35,218 bases of DNA from an uncultured Saprospiraceae bacterium. Its GTDB lineage: Bacteria; Bacteroidota; Bacteroidia; Chitinophagales; Saprospiraceae. Of this stretch, positions 17,667 to 25,785 are shown piece by piece. Where the stretch lies: NCBI GenBank assembly GCA_938022165.1, contig CALIEI010000050.1, forward strand, positions 1 through 35,218. The letters run 5' to 3'. Each line of letters starts with the position of its first letter. The stretch's first letter is position 1. The notes beneath the pieces were generated by a model. It ran no database searches and was not told the origin of the DNA. It saw only the letters and a program-made list of their open reading frames with translations. The translations under genes were made by a program, and so were the position numbers.

Positions 17667-18215
17667 TTACTTTATTTTTAAAGCTTTTCGAAAAATTCTT
17701 AAAGCCTTAGATATCTGATTTTCAACGGTTTTTATGGATATTTCTAACTTTTCTGCTGTCTCTTTGTAGGATAAGCCCTCATACTTTACGAGCGAGAACA
17801 CAATTCGACACCTCTCTGGCAAATTTTCATAGGTTTTCTTGATAAGATCTGCCATCTCTTCCCCTTGCATTTGCTGTATTGGAGACGAACTTAAAGATGG
17901 AAGTTCTACTAGCTGATCTTCTCCTTCAAATTGCAATTTATTGTCTCGTATTCGATTGAGCGTTTTATTCCTTACCGCTCTATGCAAATATGGCTTTACA
18001 GCGTTTTTTATCTCAATAGTTTCTCTCTTTCGCCAAATCTCAAGCATCACTTCTTGTACTACATCTTCCGCTTCATTCTTATCCTGAGTCATTCTGAAGA
18101 CTACCATGCACAAGTAGGCGTAATACTTTTTGAATAAGGTATCATAAGCGAGGCTTTCCCCAGCTTTGATACGCTGCATCAATTGATGATCCAAATGTAT
18201 ATCCTCTTCTTGCAT
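17667..18215 (-). CDS. ECF sigma factor (Bacteroidota FecI-like)
   Basis: 182 residues. Region 2 is AYDTLFKKYYAYLCMVVFRMTQDKNEAEDVVQEVMLEIW; region 4 is LPERCRIVFSLVKYEGLSYKETAEKLEISIKTVENQISKALRIFRKAL, a helix-turn-helix for -35 recognition. Regions 1 and 3 are absent, as expected for ECF factors. It is the first gene of a minus-strand cassette with a FecR anti-sigma factor and an STN-type TonB receptor, so it most likely transcribes this operon when the receptor binds its ligand. Its own promoter was not recognised: no exact TAnnTTTG was found in the bases upstream of 18215. Confidence 0.95.
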   Translation of the reverse strand: MQEEDIHLDHQLMQRIKAGESLAYDTLFKKYYAYLCMVVFRMTQDKNEAEDVVQEVMLEIWRKRETIEIKNAVKPYLHRAVRNKTLNRIRDNKLQFEGEDQLVELPSLSSSPIQQMQGEEMADLIKKTYENLPERCRIVFSLVKYEGLSYKETAEKLEISIKTVENQISKALRIFRKALKIK

Positions 18216-18342
18216 AGCAGCAATAAAATCTTGGCTTAAAAGTGTAGCACAATATCCATAAATAGAATTTAAAGAACAAACGAGGCCTGAATTGAAAAGT
18301 AGCTGACAGTTTTTGAGGTGGATTGAGATTTAAAATAGATCA

Positions 18343-18466
18343 AATCCCCGCGTCAACGATAGTAGAGAGCCACGATTTTTCTCGTGGCGTGCGCAGCACC
18401 GAAACGAACGTGGAGTCTCGGATAGCGTGACCCGATTTTTTCTCGGGGGACGCCCAAACTATTATT
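18343..18466. repeat. Palindromic intergenic element (REP-like, second type)
   Basis: In the 513-base gap 18216-18728. Two hairpins with T-rich loops: GCCACGA (18369-18375) with TCGTGGC (18382-18388), and CCCGA (18431-18435) with TCGGG (18443-18447), separated by GCGCAGCACCGAAACGAACGTGG. It is more GC-rich than the flanks. The word set differs from the elements at 4010 and 22080. The layout suggests a multicopy extragenic element; copy number cannot be told from one window. Confidence 0.5.
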
Positions 18467-18579
18467 AAATTAGCTTTATAGGAAATTAAATGACACATTC
18501 AAAATCAAGCAGAATTCTTTAATAAACTACTCTAACGCTGACGAAACCACCTAAGATACCTAAGCTAAGCTCACTTACT

Positions 18580-18610
18580 CAAGACACCTTAGTTTTTCTT
18601 AGGTGCCTTG
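18580..18610 (-). terminator. Hairpin downstream of the DUF1501 gene
   Basis: CAAGACACCTTAG (18580-18592) pairs with CTTAGGTGCCTTG (18598-18610) at 11 of 13 positions around a T5 loop. It is about 120 bases past the stop of the minus-strand DUF1501 gene. There is no good U tract, so termination is uncertain. Related ACCTAAG/CTTAGGTG words recur at about 18550-18645. Confidence 0.4.
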
Positions 18611-18728
18611 TACACTTTAGAGATGCTTAAATGTACTTAGGTGTTTTACCAATTCTTTTATAGAGGCAATACTCACAAAATTTTTACAAAGTGGATAGAT
18701 AGTATAAATTATGTCCTGGCAATCAAAT

Positions 18729-20369
18729 CTAAATCTTCAACAAAGGAAAGGTCTTACTATAGCTTTGCCCATTGGCCGAAATCCGGTATACAAATGGAGA
18801 CATCACCATGTGGCGTTCGATGTTGACCGGGAGCGTATAGGTGCTTGCTGATTGGCGACCACTCTGCAAGGTCTTGATATGTTGACCAGAAATATTGTAT
18901 ATCTCTACCTTGATGTATTGAGTCATCTCTAGACTATACTGGATATGGGCTCTCCCTTGATGATCATAAAACACACTATGGTCCAATCGCTCCCCTACTC
19001 TCGCACTCGCTGTCGACACAGACTGGCATGTGATGCCGAGGTCTAGCCGCTGAAAATTATCAAAAAGCAATTCATCTACTTTGGCGGAATCTATGCACAA
19101 CCAATTTTCTAGTACGGTCGCATATATCTGACGGAAGTCCGTGCGGAATTCTAAATTACCATTGTTATCCAAATTATCTAAATCCGGGTTGTCACCGATA
19201 AAACCATTTCCATTCAGCGCTGGACCAAATAGCATAGTCGGACTAGCTGTCCCATGATCGGTACCCTGTGAGGCGTTTTGCTCTACACGTCGACCAAACT
19301 CCGAGAAGGTCATCGACAATACCTTATTGTCGAGATCTGAAATCTTCAAGTCCTCATAAAAACTACTCACTGCCGAACTTAGATCATTCATCAAGTTTGC
19401 ATGGTTGTTGGCTTGATCCGCATGCGTATCAAATCCATCTAGCGTCACTACATAAAATTGAGTTTTCATACCCCCCTTGATAAGACGCGCCACCAGCGCT
19501 AGCTGTTGTCCAAGTGAAGTCGTATAGGCCACATCGTTTTGAGATGCATCAAATTTTTCCTTGATTTGAGAAGCATAAATAAAAGTACTGTTGGCTACCG
19601 AGCGTAGAAAACCAAGCTGTTCTCCGTAGGTGCATTCTGGAAGATTATCCAAATCATACAGTCTTCCCGTCTGTGCTATTTCGAATAACTGATCTGGGCT
19701 TTGCACATTGAGTGCATAATCCTCTACTGTATCTTGACCCCCTCCAAATAAAATACTTCCCGCACCACCTATCTGAATAGCTGGTGGAAACTCCGGTGGA
19801 TTGGTCAAGAAGTCTGGAAAACAATCGTCCAAGTACCTTCCCAAAAAACCAGAACTAATATCCTCGTTGGCATCACTTGCTGAGGCTAGGATATCAGTAG
19901 ATCTAAAGTGTGAGAGATTGTGATTATCGTAGCCCACTCCATTGACTACTTTCATATTGCCTTGCTCCCACATCGGTACTAGAGCATTCAGTTGCGGATG
20001 CAGGGCATGTTCATTCGTAAGGTTGATCGCTTCAGATTCATTGATCGAAAGCTGCGGCCTTCTGTTTCTATACGTATCATAGTTGTACAAAGGAATAATT
20101 GTATTGAGCCCATCATTGCCCCCTTTCAGTCTGATCATGACCAGTATGCGTTCAGCGTCTCCTTCACTGACCAGCATACTCAGAGGAGAGGATGTCAAGG
20201 CATGCACAGGAAGGTTACCTAGCAAAAGACCCATACCGCTGGATATCCCTAGCCCCTTGAGAAAGGATCTACGTCCCCACTTTTGGTGCGCTTGTTCGTG
20301 GACTTCTCCATGAGCAAGTTTGCTTCCGTCTTCTTTTTGATTTGATATATCCTTATGATGTTCGCACAT
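18729..20369 (-). CDS. DUF1501 protein with Tat signal and T9SS sorting tail
   Basis: 546 residues. A twin-arginine signal is visible at 33-39 (RRSFLKG) followed by the hydrophobic stretch GISSGMGLLLGNLPVHA. DUF1501 features follow: MIRLKGGNDGLNTIIPLYN, HPQLNALVPMWEQGNMKVVNGVGY, FSEFGRRVEQNASQGTDHGTASPTMLFG. The family is related to alkaline-phosphatase-like/sulfatase folds, but its reaction is unknown. The last about 75 residues (VFYDHQGRAHIQYSLEM, VEIYNISGQHIKTL, FVYRISANGQSYSKTFPLLKI) form a T9SS type A sorting domain. Tat export followed by T9SS passage would be unusual. The gene follows the DUF1800 gene by 36 bases, an operon conserved widely in bacteria. Confidence 0.92.
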   Translation of the reverse strand: MCEHHKDISNQKEDGSKLAHGEVHEQAHQKWGRRSFLKGLGISSGMGLLLGNLPVHALTSSPLSMLVSEGDAERILVMIRLKGGNDGLNTIIPLYNYDTYRNRRPQLSINESEAINLTNEHALHPQLNALVPMWEQGNMKVVNGVGYDNHNLSHFRSTDILASASDANEDISSGFLGRYLDDCFPDFLTNPPEFPPAIQIGGAGSILFGGGQDTVEDYALNVQSPDQLFEIAQTGRLYDLDNLPECTYGEQLGFLRSVANSTFIYASQIKEKFDASQNDVAYTTSLGQQLALVARLIKGGMKTQFYVVTLDGFDTHADQANNHANLMNDLSSAVSSFYEDLKISDLDNKVLSMTFSEFGRRVEQNASQGTDHGTASPTMLFGPALNGNGFIGDNPDLDNLDNNGNLEFRTDFRQIYATVLENWLCIDSAKVDELLFDNFQRLDLGITCQSVSTASARVGERLDHSVFYDHQGRAHIQYSLEMTQYIKVEIYNISGQHIKTLQSGRQSASTYTLPVNIERHMVMSPFVYRISANGQSYSKTFPLLKI

Positions 20370-20405
20370 GATATTTTCTTTTTTAGTTTGGAATGTATGG
20401 CTTTG

Positions 20406-21899
20406 CTATGCCATTTGAAATTCAGGTAATCTCGAAATGTAACGCAATAAAAAAGCTATCTGCGGCCCTACTATATCCTGGGGCCAATCAAGATTCCAAC
20501 TACCATCATCAAAATAATTTTGGGGAACTTCCCACTTAAAAGCCATCACCCCATTATCATAATCCACCTCTGTTTGCAATTGGGTGGGTATAAAAAAGTC
20601 AATTACTTTTTGCGTGATAAACACTGGATCATTACTATTGTCTACCAGCTCCTGCACCCAGACAATCAAGCGATCCCTATGATTTTGAAATAAATCAAAG
20701 GTGACAAAGTCAGACAAATTCCATCTACTGGTAAGCGCAGTACTGTTGATCCAATCTCGATCTCCAGGCCAGCCAGCTACATCCACAGGGTTGAATAGAT
20801 ACTGTCCTATTTCCCCATTGGCAAATAGCAAACTTACATAGGCTTGATTGTAGCTCATCCCTGCCACTTGCTGAGATTCGATTGGGTAATCTGTTTCTTT
20901 TATAAACCCATATATGGATTCTATCGGGCTCTTGATCTGAGCACCTATATGGTACTGATCAAAAAAGTGCTGACTCTTAAACAAGATCCTCAAGACGGGC
21001 ACTATCTCAAAATTATTATCTATAAACACTTGAGCCAATTGGCTCACTATCTCTTCGTTGCTTTCTCTATTGACATAAAATCTGTAGAGTTTATCACAGA
21101 TAAAGTTTGCACATTCCGTTTGCCGCTGTGCGAAGATAAGATCGATCAGGTCATCATACCCAAAGTCACTAGTCACTCCAAAGATGGTTTTTTGTCCATC
21201 GTCATGAAACTGTTGTACAAATCCAATCGGCGCACAACCTTCCGTAAATCCGTTCCAACCCGTGAGTGCACGAGCGGCGTTTACGATGTCATCCTGATCA
21301 TATCCATTGTCCCTACCGAGGGTAAATAATTCAAATAGTTCTCTCGCATAATTTTCGTTGGGTTCAAAACGCGTATTCTGCACGCCGTTCAAATACATGA
21401 GCATAGCGGGTGCCGTTCCGATGGTGTGCACAAAAGATTTAAAATTCCCCAGTGCATTATTTTCCAAGATATTGAAATAGTCATAAGCGTACGAAGGGCA
21501 CTGATAGTCATCGACTCTAGTGACAAAGTGGTTATGCCAAAAGACCATCAATTTTGATTTGAGCGCATTATCATTTAGGAACTGGCTTGACCATCTATCC
21601 ACGAGCTGATAGAATTGTTCTAGCGCTTGTACATCTACATTGTTTGGATCATAATCGGAGAGTGCCCAATCAGACCAAGACGGTGTCGCCCAGTTTGCTT
21701 CCGTGACCGCCTCATCGATCAACTGATCTACTAGTGAAGCAGGAGACATCGTACTGACCTGTGCTATCATTTGAGCATTTGCGCCAAAACCGATCCGTCT
21801 ATACAGATGCTTGATCCGTTGTTCATCCCAGGGTGCCTCTGCAGTAGGTGTATATACATCCAGCGTACCGACAGCACAGTTTAGATAAGTCGTTGCCAT
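20406..21899 (-). CDS. DUF1800 family protein, partner of DUF1501
   Basis: 497 residues. Family landmarks: HLYRRIGFGANAQMI near the N-terminus, LKSKLMVFWHNHFVTRVD, MLMYLNGVQNTRFEPNENYARELFELFTLG, DDIVNAARALTGWNG, IKSPIESIYGFI and a C-terminal PVDVAGWPGDRDWINS. DUF1800 proteins are helical, of unknown activity, and are nearly always paired with DUF1501. No signal peptide is visible at the start (MATTYLNCAVGTLDVYTPTAEAPW), even though its partner has a Tat signal; either it stays in the cytoplasm or it leaves bound to the folded partner, the latter being speculation. It is the first gene of this minus-strand pair. Confidence 0.93.
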   Translation of the reverse strand: MATTYLNCAVGTLDVYTPTAEAPWDEQRIKHLYRRIGFGANAQMIAQVSTMSPASLVDQLIDEAVTEANWATPSWSDWALSDYDPNNVDVQALEQFYQLVDRWSSQFLNDNALKSKLMVFWHNHFVTRVDDYQCPSYAYDYFNILENNALGNFKSFVHTIGTAPAMLMYLNGVQNTRFEPNENYARELFELFTLGRDNGYDQDDIVNAARALTGWNGFTEGCAPIGFVQQFHDDGQKTIFGVTSDFGYDDLIDLIFAQRQTECANFICDKLYRFYVNRESNEEIVSQLAQVFIDNNFEIVPVLRILFKSQHFFDQYHIGAQIKSPIESIYGFIKETDYPIESQQVAGMSYNQAYVSLLFANGEIGQYLFNPVDVAGWPGDRDWINSTALTSRWNLSDFVTFDLFQNHRDRLIVWVQELVDNSNDPVFITQKVIDFFIPTQLQTEVDYDNGVMAFKWEVPQNYFDDGSWNLDWPQDIVGPQIAFLLRYISRLPEFQMA

Positions 21900-22079
21900 T
21901 CACGTTATATTTTGATCTATAAAAAATCAGTTAAACTTAGAAAGTGATTGTTGGAGAGTGTTTGTGTCCAAGGTATACAATATAATGACTCTATAAAAGG
22001 GAATATTGTTACTCCTCTTTTAAAATTTTGTGACAGCTAAAGTAAATGAGGATTTTCTCGTCCGGATGGGCTTGAAGTA

Positions 22080-22235
22080 TATGGGGTCTACTCCTATGCT
22101 ATCGCATGGAGTCGGGTGTTCCGTTCCTTCCGACAAAAAAAGTCGGAACCACTTCACCCCCTAGCCTCTTACGCACTCCGTTTGTCGCGCTTTGTCGCCT
22201 GCGGCGAGTCGCGCTTGTTTGGGGAGAGAGTTTAA
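22080..22235 (+). repeat. REP-like intergenic palindromic element, copy 3
   Basis: In the 435-base gap 21900-22334, which shows no gene. It contains GTGTTCCGTTCCTTC, hairpin TTCCGAC (22128-22134) / GTCGGAA (22142-22148) around an A7 loop, then AACCACTTC, CCCTAGCCTC, TTACGCACTCCG and CGCC...GGCG. The word order matches copy 1 at 4010-4165, while the hairpin in the middle differs. It shares the ACGCACTCCGTTTG segment with copy 2 at 5700-5943. Confidence 0.6.
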
Positions 22236-22334
22236 TTCAGTACTTCAAATAATAAAAAAATAAATTTTTGATATTACACTGCCTAAATTCATATTTAACC
22301 TTCATAATATAATTTGAATACCTATATTTATTCT

Positions 22335-24824
22335 ATGCAAAAATATCTAATAATAAGTTGCCTAATTCTAACACTTATCAGCTGTGTAAAAGAGGAGCAT
22401 ATTGAAAAGAAAAAGGAAATAAGTAAATCTCCATTCGAAATCATGTATCTCCAAAGAGCTTATCCTACGGGTCAGATCAGGCCTAATGCTGCGGAAGAGG
22501 CTCGTGCATGGAAAACAAAAAGCAAGGAAGAGCTAAATCGATCTTTTGAAGGGACTTGGGAATTAGCGGGACCAACTAATGTAGGTGGACGTGTGACAGA
22601 TATCGAAATTCCAGTGGATCAGGCAGAAGTCTATTATGTAGGCTCCGCTTCAGGGGGGATATTCAAGTCAACTGACGCTGGAGATACTTGGAATCCTATC
22701 TTTGATGGAGTAGGTGCATTGGCCATTGGGGACATTGCCATCTCAAAACAAAATACGGATATCGTCTGGGTCGGCACAGGAGAGGAAAATCCAGGTGGTG
22801 GCTCTCTGGCTTATGAAGGAGACGGTATCTATCGCAGTGATGATGGAGGACAATCTTGGACAAATAAAGGCTTAGAAAACACAGGTAGTATATCACATAT
22901 ACTTATAGATCCGAATGATGACGAAGTGATTTTTGCAGGTGCAATGGGCCGGCTGTTTTCTAATGAAAATAGTGGCGGGATTTACCGATCACAAAATAAT
23001 GGAGACTCTTGGGAGCAAATTTTCTTCGTAAGCGATAGTACAGGTGTAATAGATATGGCTATGCATCCTACGCAAAGTAACATACTATATGCTGCTACTT
23101 GGGAACGAATCAGAACTCGCCAAGATCGACAATATGGAGGCAGCACAACTGGGCTTTTCCGATCTATAGATGGTGGTGATACATGGCAAGAACTGACCAA
23201 TGGCCTACCCGCAGATCCTAGTCAAAAAGGAAGAATTGGATTTGATATTTCTCAGTCCAACCCTCAAGTATTGTATGCACGGTATGCCAATGCTGCAGGT
23301 TCAGTGCAAGGTATATATCGTAGTAATGATGGGGGCGATAGTTGGGCAACTGTTAACTCTGGAGCGATCACCGATGTAGGATTTCATTGGTGGTTTGAGG
23401 GTATTCATATTGACCCGACAAACGAAAACACTATATACAATGTTGATTTTCAGGTCCAAAAATCTCTTAATGGAGGTTCTTTTTGGATTCCTGCATTTCC
23501 TGGTGTCCATGTGGATCAACATGCTTTAGCATTTAACCCTATGGTGCCTAATCAGGTTTTATTAGGAAATGATGGAGGAGTAAATATTAGTTCCGATGCG
23601 GGGGTAACCAGTATCAATTCCAATGGATTGCCGATTACACAATTTTACAGATTCTTTGTAGACCCAAATGATGAGGATAGAATATTTGGTGGTTCTCAAG
23701 ATAATGGAACCCTCAACACGGATTCAGGAGGCATAGATGATTGGGATGATTTTTTTGGTGGAGATGGCTTCCAAACATTGGTTGATAATCAAAATGGTAA
23801 TGTGATCTATGCCTTGAGTCAAAGAGGAAACTTAGTGAAGACCATCAATGGAGGTTTCACATTTTCTTCCGGTACAAATGGAATAGATGAAAATGATAGA
23901 AACAATTGGGACACTCCTATTGTATTTGATCCGCAAAATAACAACACGATCTACTACGGTACAAATCGAGTATGGAAATCTACAGATGGTGCCATTAGTT
24001 GGACTGCCATTAGCCCAGATTTGACCGATGGAGCTGCTGCCGGAATCCTGAATTTTGGGACTATTACAAGTATGGATGTATCTCCACTGGATAGCGATAT
24101 TGTAATAGTAGGAACAGATGACTCCAATATTTGGATTACCATGAATGGGGGGCAAAACTGGGAAAATGTATCTAGCGGTTTACCCGAATTGTGGACTACA
24201 AAAGTACTAGCTGATCCTGATGACTCCAATTCATTTTTTGTTACATTTTCCGGATATCGCTATGGGAACAATTTAGGTCATGTTTTCCATACTACAAATG
24301 GTGGAGAAAATTGGATGGATATCGGTGCTAGTCTTCCAGATATTCCAGTGAATGACATTGTCAAAGTATCCCAGTCAAGTTTATATATCGCTACAGATGT
24401 AGGTGTTATGACCACTGAGGATGTCGGTCAGACTTGGGAGCCTTTCGGGGAGAATTTGCCTGATGTAGTGGTTACTGATCTTCATATTCATGAGGCCTCT
24501 AGACAGTTGTTTGCGGCAACGTATGGGCGCTCTGCTTATAGTATTGATATTAGCGATATATTTGTATCAACCAAAGAGAGCACTTTAAATGATGAGTTAA
24601 AAGTGTTTCCCAATCCTGCTTCAGAAACGGTTACGATTTCGCATGATGACAATTGGAATGATGCTTCGATTTCACTTTTTGACGCCACAGGTAGGATTGT
24701 ATACACAAGTCGCTTTACAGACACTAAGCAAATTGTGAATATTGGGCATTTGCCGAAAGGGATATACTTTATAAAAATTCAAGATGAAAAGAATATAGCT
24801 ACTAGTAGATTGTTTGTGCAATAG
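22335..24824 (+). CDS. BNR/sortilin-type beta-propeller lipoprotein with T9SS sorting tail
   Basis: 829 residues from the ATG at 22335; a TTG 21 bases upstream is in frame, but the ATG gives a clean lipoprotein signal (MQKYLIISCLILTLISC, lipobox LISC, Cys17). From about residue 75 there are some ten Asp-box/BNR-like repeats: STDAGDTW, SDDGGQSW, SQNNGDSW, SIDGGDTW, SNDGGDSW, STDGAISW, TMNGGQNW, TTNGGENW, TEDVGQTW, which build a large beta-propeller of the VPS10/sialidase-like type. No catalytic set was identified, so a binding role is as likely as a hydrolase. The last about 80 residues (LKVFPNPASETVTI, ISLFDATGRIVYT, GIYFIKI) are a T9SS type A sorting domain. Lipobox plus T9SS tail in one protein is odd. 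Confidence 0.93.
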   Translation: MQKYLIISCLILTLISCVKEEHIEKKKEISKSPFEIMYLQRAYPTGQIRPNAAEEARAWKTKSKEELNRSFEGTWELAGPTNVGGRVTDIEIPVDQAEVYYVGSASGGIFKSTDAGDTWNPIFDGVGALAIGDIAISKQNTDIVWVGTGEENPGGGSLAYEGDGIYRSDDGGQSWTNKGLENTGSISHILIDPNDDEVIFAGAMGRLFSNENSGGIYRSQNNGDSWEQIFFVSDSTGVIDMAMHPTQSNILYAATWERIRTRQDRQYGGSTTGLFRSIDGGDTWQELTNGLPADPSQKGRIGFDISQSNPQVLYARYANAAGSVQGIYRSNDGGDSWATVNSGAITDVGFHWWFEGIHIDPTNENTIYNVDFQVQKSLNGGSFWIPAFPGVHVDQHALAFNPMVPNQVLLGNDGGVNISSDAGVTSINSNGLPITQFYRFFVDPNDEDRIFGGSQDNGTLNTDSGGIDDWDDFFGGDGFQTLVDNQNGNVIYALSQRGNLVKTINGGFTFSSGTNGIDENDRNNWDTPIVFDPQNNNTIYYGTNRVWKSTDGAISWTAISPDLTDGAAAGILNFGTITSMDVSPLDSDIVIVGTDDSNIWITMNGGQNWENVSSGLPELWTTKVLADPDDSNSFFVTFSGYRYGNNLGHVFHTTNGGENWMDIGASLPDIPVNDIVKVSQSSLYIATDVGVMTTEDVGQTWEPFGENLPDVVVTDLHIHEASRQLFAATYGRSAYSIDISDIFVSTKESTLNDELKVFPNPASETVTISHDDNWNDASISLFDATGRIVYTSRFTDTKQIVNIGHLPKGIYFIKIQDEKNIATSRLFVQ

Positions 24825-25195
24825 AATTAATCGAAAAGTGAATTTCCCATTGGGCATCTACCCTATTTGGGCATCTACTTTTTTTAGGCAAGCTAAGGAG
24901 GTGCCAGTGTTCATTATAATCTATTATCAGATCCGTTTTTTAACTTTTATTGAAAGATTATAAAAATTTAAACTCATTACTTAACATAATATATATTATT
25001 AAGAATCCCTTATATATAAACCTAGGAGTGTGTCCTACTGGCTTTGTTGAATTGCCTTTAGTCATGCTAATATGCAGATAGTCAAGGCAAATCCATAAAT
25101 TAAATGGGCCTTAAATGCTAATTCTACCACATTCATCGTTGGTATAATTGAGATTACGCTCAAAAGAATACATCTTTGTACAAACACAATAGAAC
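24825..25195. other. Gene-free spacer with a direct repeat and a possible IS-end relic
   Basis: TTGGGCATCTAC occurs twice at 24850-24861 and 24867-24878 as a 17-bp-spaced direct repeat. Further on, GTGTCCTACTGGCTTTGTTGAATTGCC at about 25029-25056 resembles the kind of terminal sequence seen in IS5/IS1182-type insertion sequences, and TTGCCTTTAGTC is partly mirrored by GATAGTCAAGGCAA at about 25077-25090. No transposase remnant was found. The rest is AT-rich without recognisable signal. Confidence 0.25.
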
Positions 25196-25681
25196 TTGAA
25201 AAGTAAATCCCAATTCATATTATTTATTGGACTCGCCTTGGCTGGATGCAGAGAGACTGTTCCTCCAAAAGACTTTCCTAATGTTGACGAACGTTTGCAT
25301 AGTTTTTTTCTAAAATTCGAGGAAGAAGCTAGGGCTAGAGGGGTGGAAATAGATCTTAATCAAACAAGTGTTACTGCTGTAGTTGAAGAATTAGAAGGTC
25401 AGGGGGTAGCGGGTCAATGTCATAGACCAAATGTGCTCACTAATGATATTGTCATAGATGAATCTTTCCTCTCAAGCAGCGCTAGTGATCTCTTAAAAGA
25501 GTTGGTAGTATTTCATGAATTAGGTCACTGCTTTTTACAGCGTGATCATAGAGAAGACGTCTACCCTACTGGGGCTTGCATAAGCATTATGCGAAGCGGG
25601 ACCGGAGATTGCAGAGACAATTATACAAATGCATTTAGAGCTGTATATATAGATGAATTGTTTGATCCGGATTCGTTTTAG
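25196..25681 (+). CDS. Small putative zinc metallopeptidase, lipoprotein, TTG start
   Basis: 161 residues. No ATG lies before the signal sequence, so the TTG at 25196 is the likely start: MKSKSQFILFIGLALAGC is then a good lipoprotein signal with lipobox ALAGC (Cys18). The zinc-site motif HELGH is at 107-111, followed by His118 after six residues, and SIM at 130-132 could act as a Met-turn. This resembles the metzincin pattern, but with one more residue before the third His. Cys112, Cys127 and Cys137 may form a disulfide. It belongs to a small Bacteroidota family of putative metallopeptidases; substrate unknown. Followed by a strong bidirectional terminator. Confidence 0.85.
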   Translation: MKSKSQFILFIGLALAGCRETVPPKDFPNVDERLHSFFLKFEEEARARGVEIDLNQTSVTAVVEELEGQGVAGQCHRPNVLTNDIVIDESFLSSSASDLLKELVVFHELGHCFLQRDHREDVYPTGACISIMRSGTGDCRDNYTNAFRAVYIDELFDPDSF

Positions 25682-25703
25682 TAGCACATAGTTTATATCC
25701 AAT

Positions 25704-25741
25704 AAAAAAGGAGATTAGCGAAAAGCTAACCTCCTTTTTTT
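25704..25741. terminator. Bidirectional terminator between convergent genes
   Basis: AAAAAAGGAGATTAGC (25704-25719) and GCTAACCTCCTTTTTTT (25725-25741) form a stem with one A-C mismatch and loop GAAAA. A and T runs on both sides suit both the metallopeptidase gene (+) and the DUF6089 gene (-). Confidence 0.9.
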
Positions 25742-25785
25742 AGTCAGTGTATTATCAATTTGGGGTTTTTTATACCCGAGAAGAC

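Noticed and set aside
20844-21329. 161-codon frame antisense to DUF1800
   Set aside because: The opposite strand encodes a clear DUF1800 protein here; the antisense frame shows no domain or signal.
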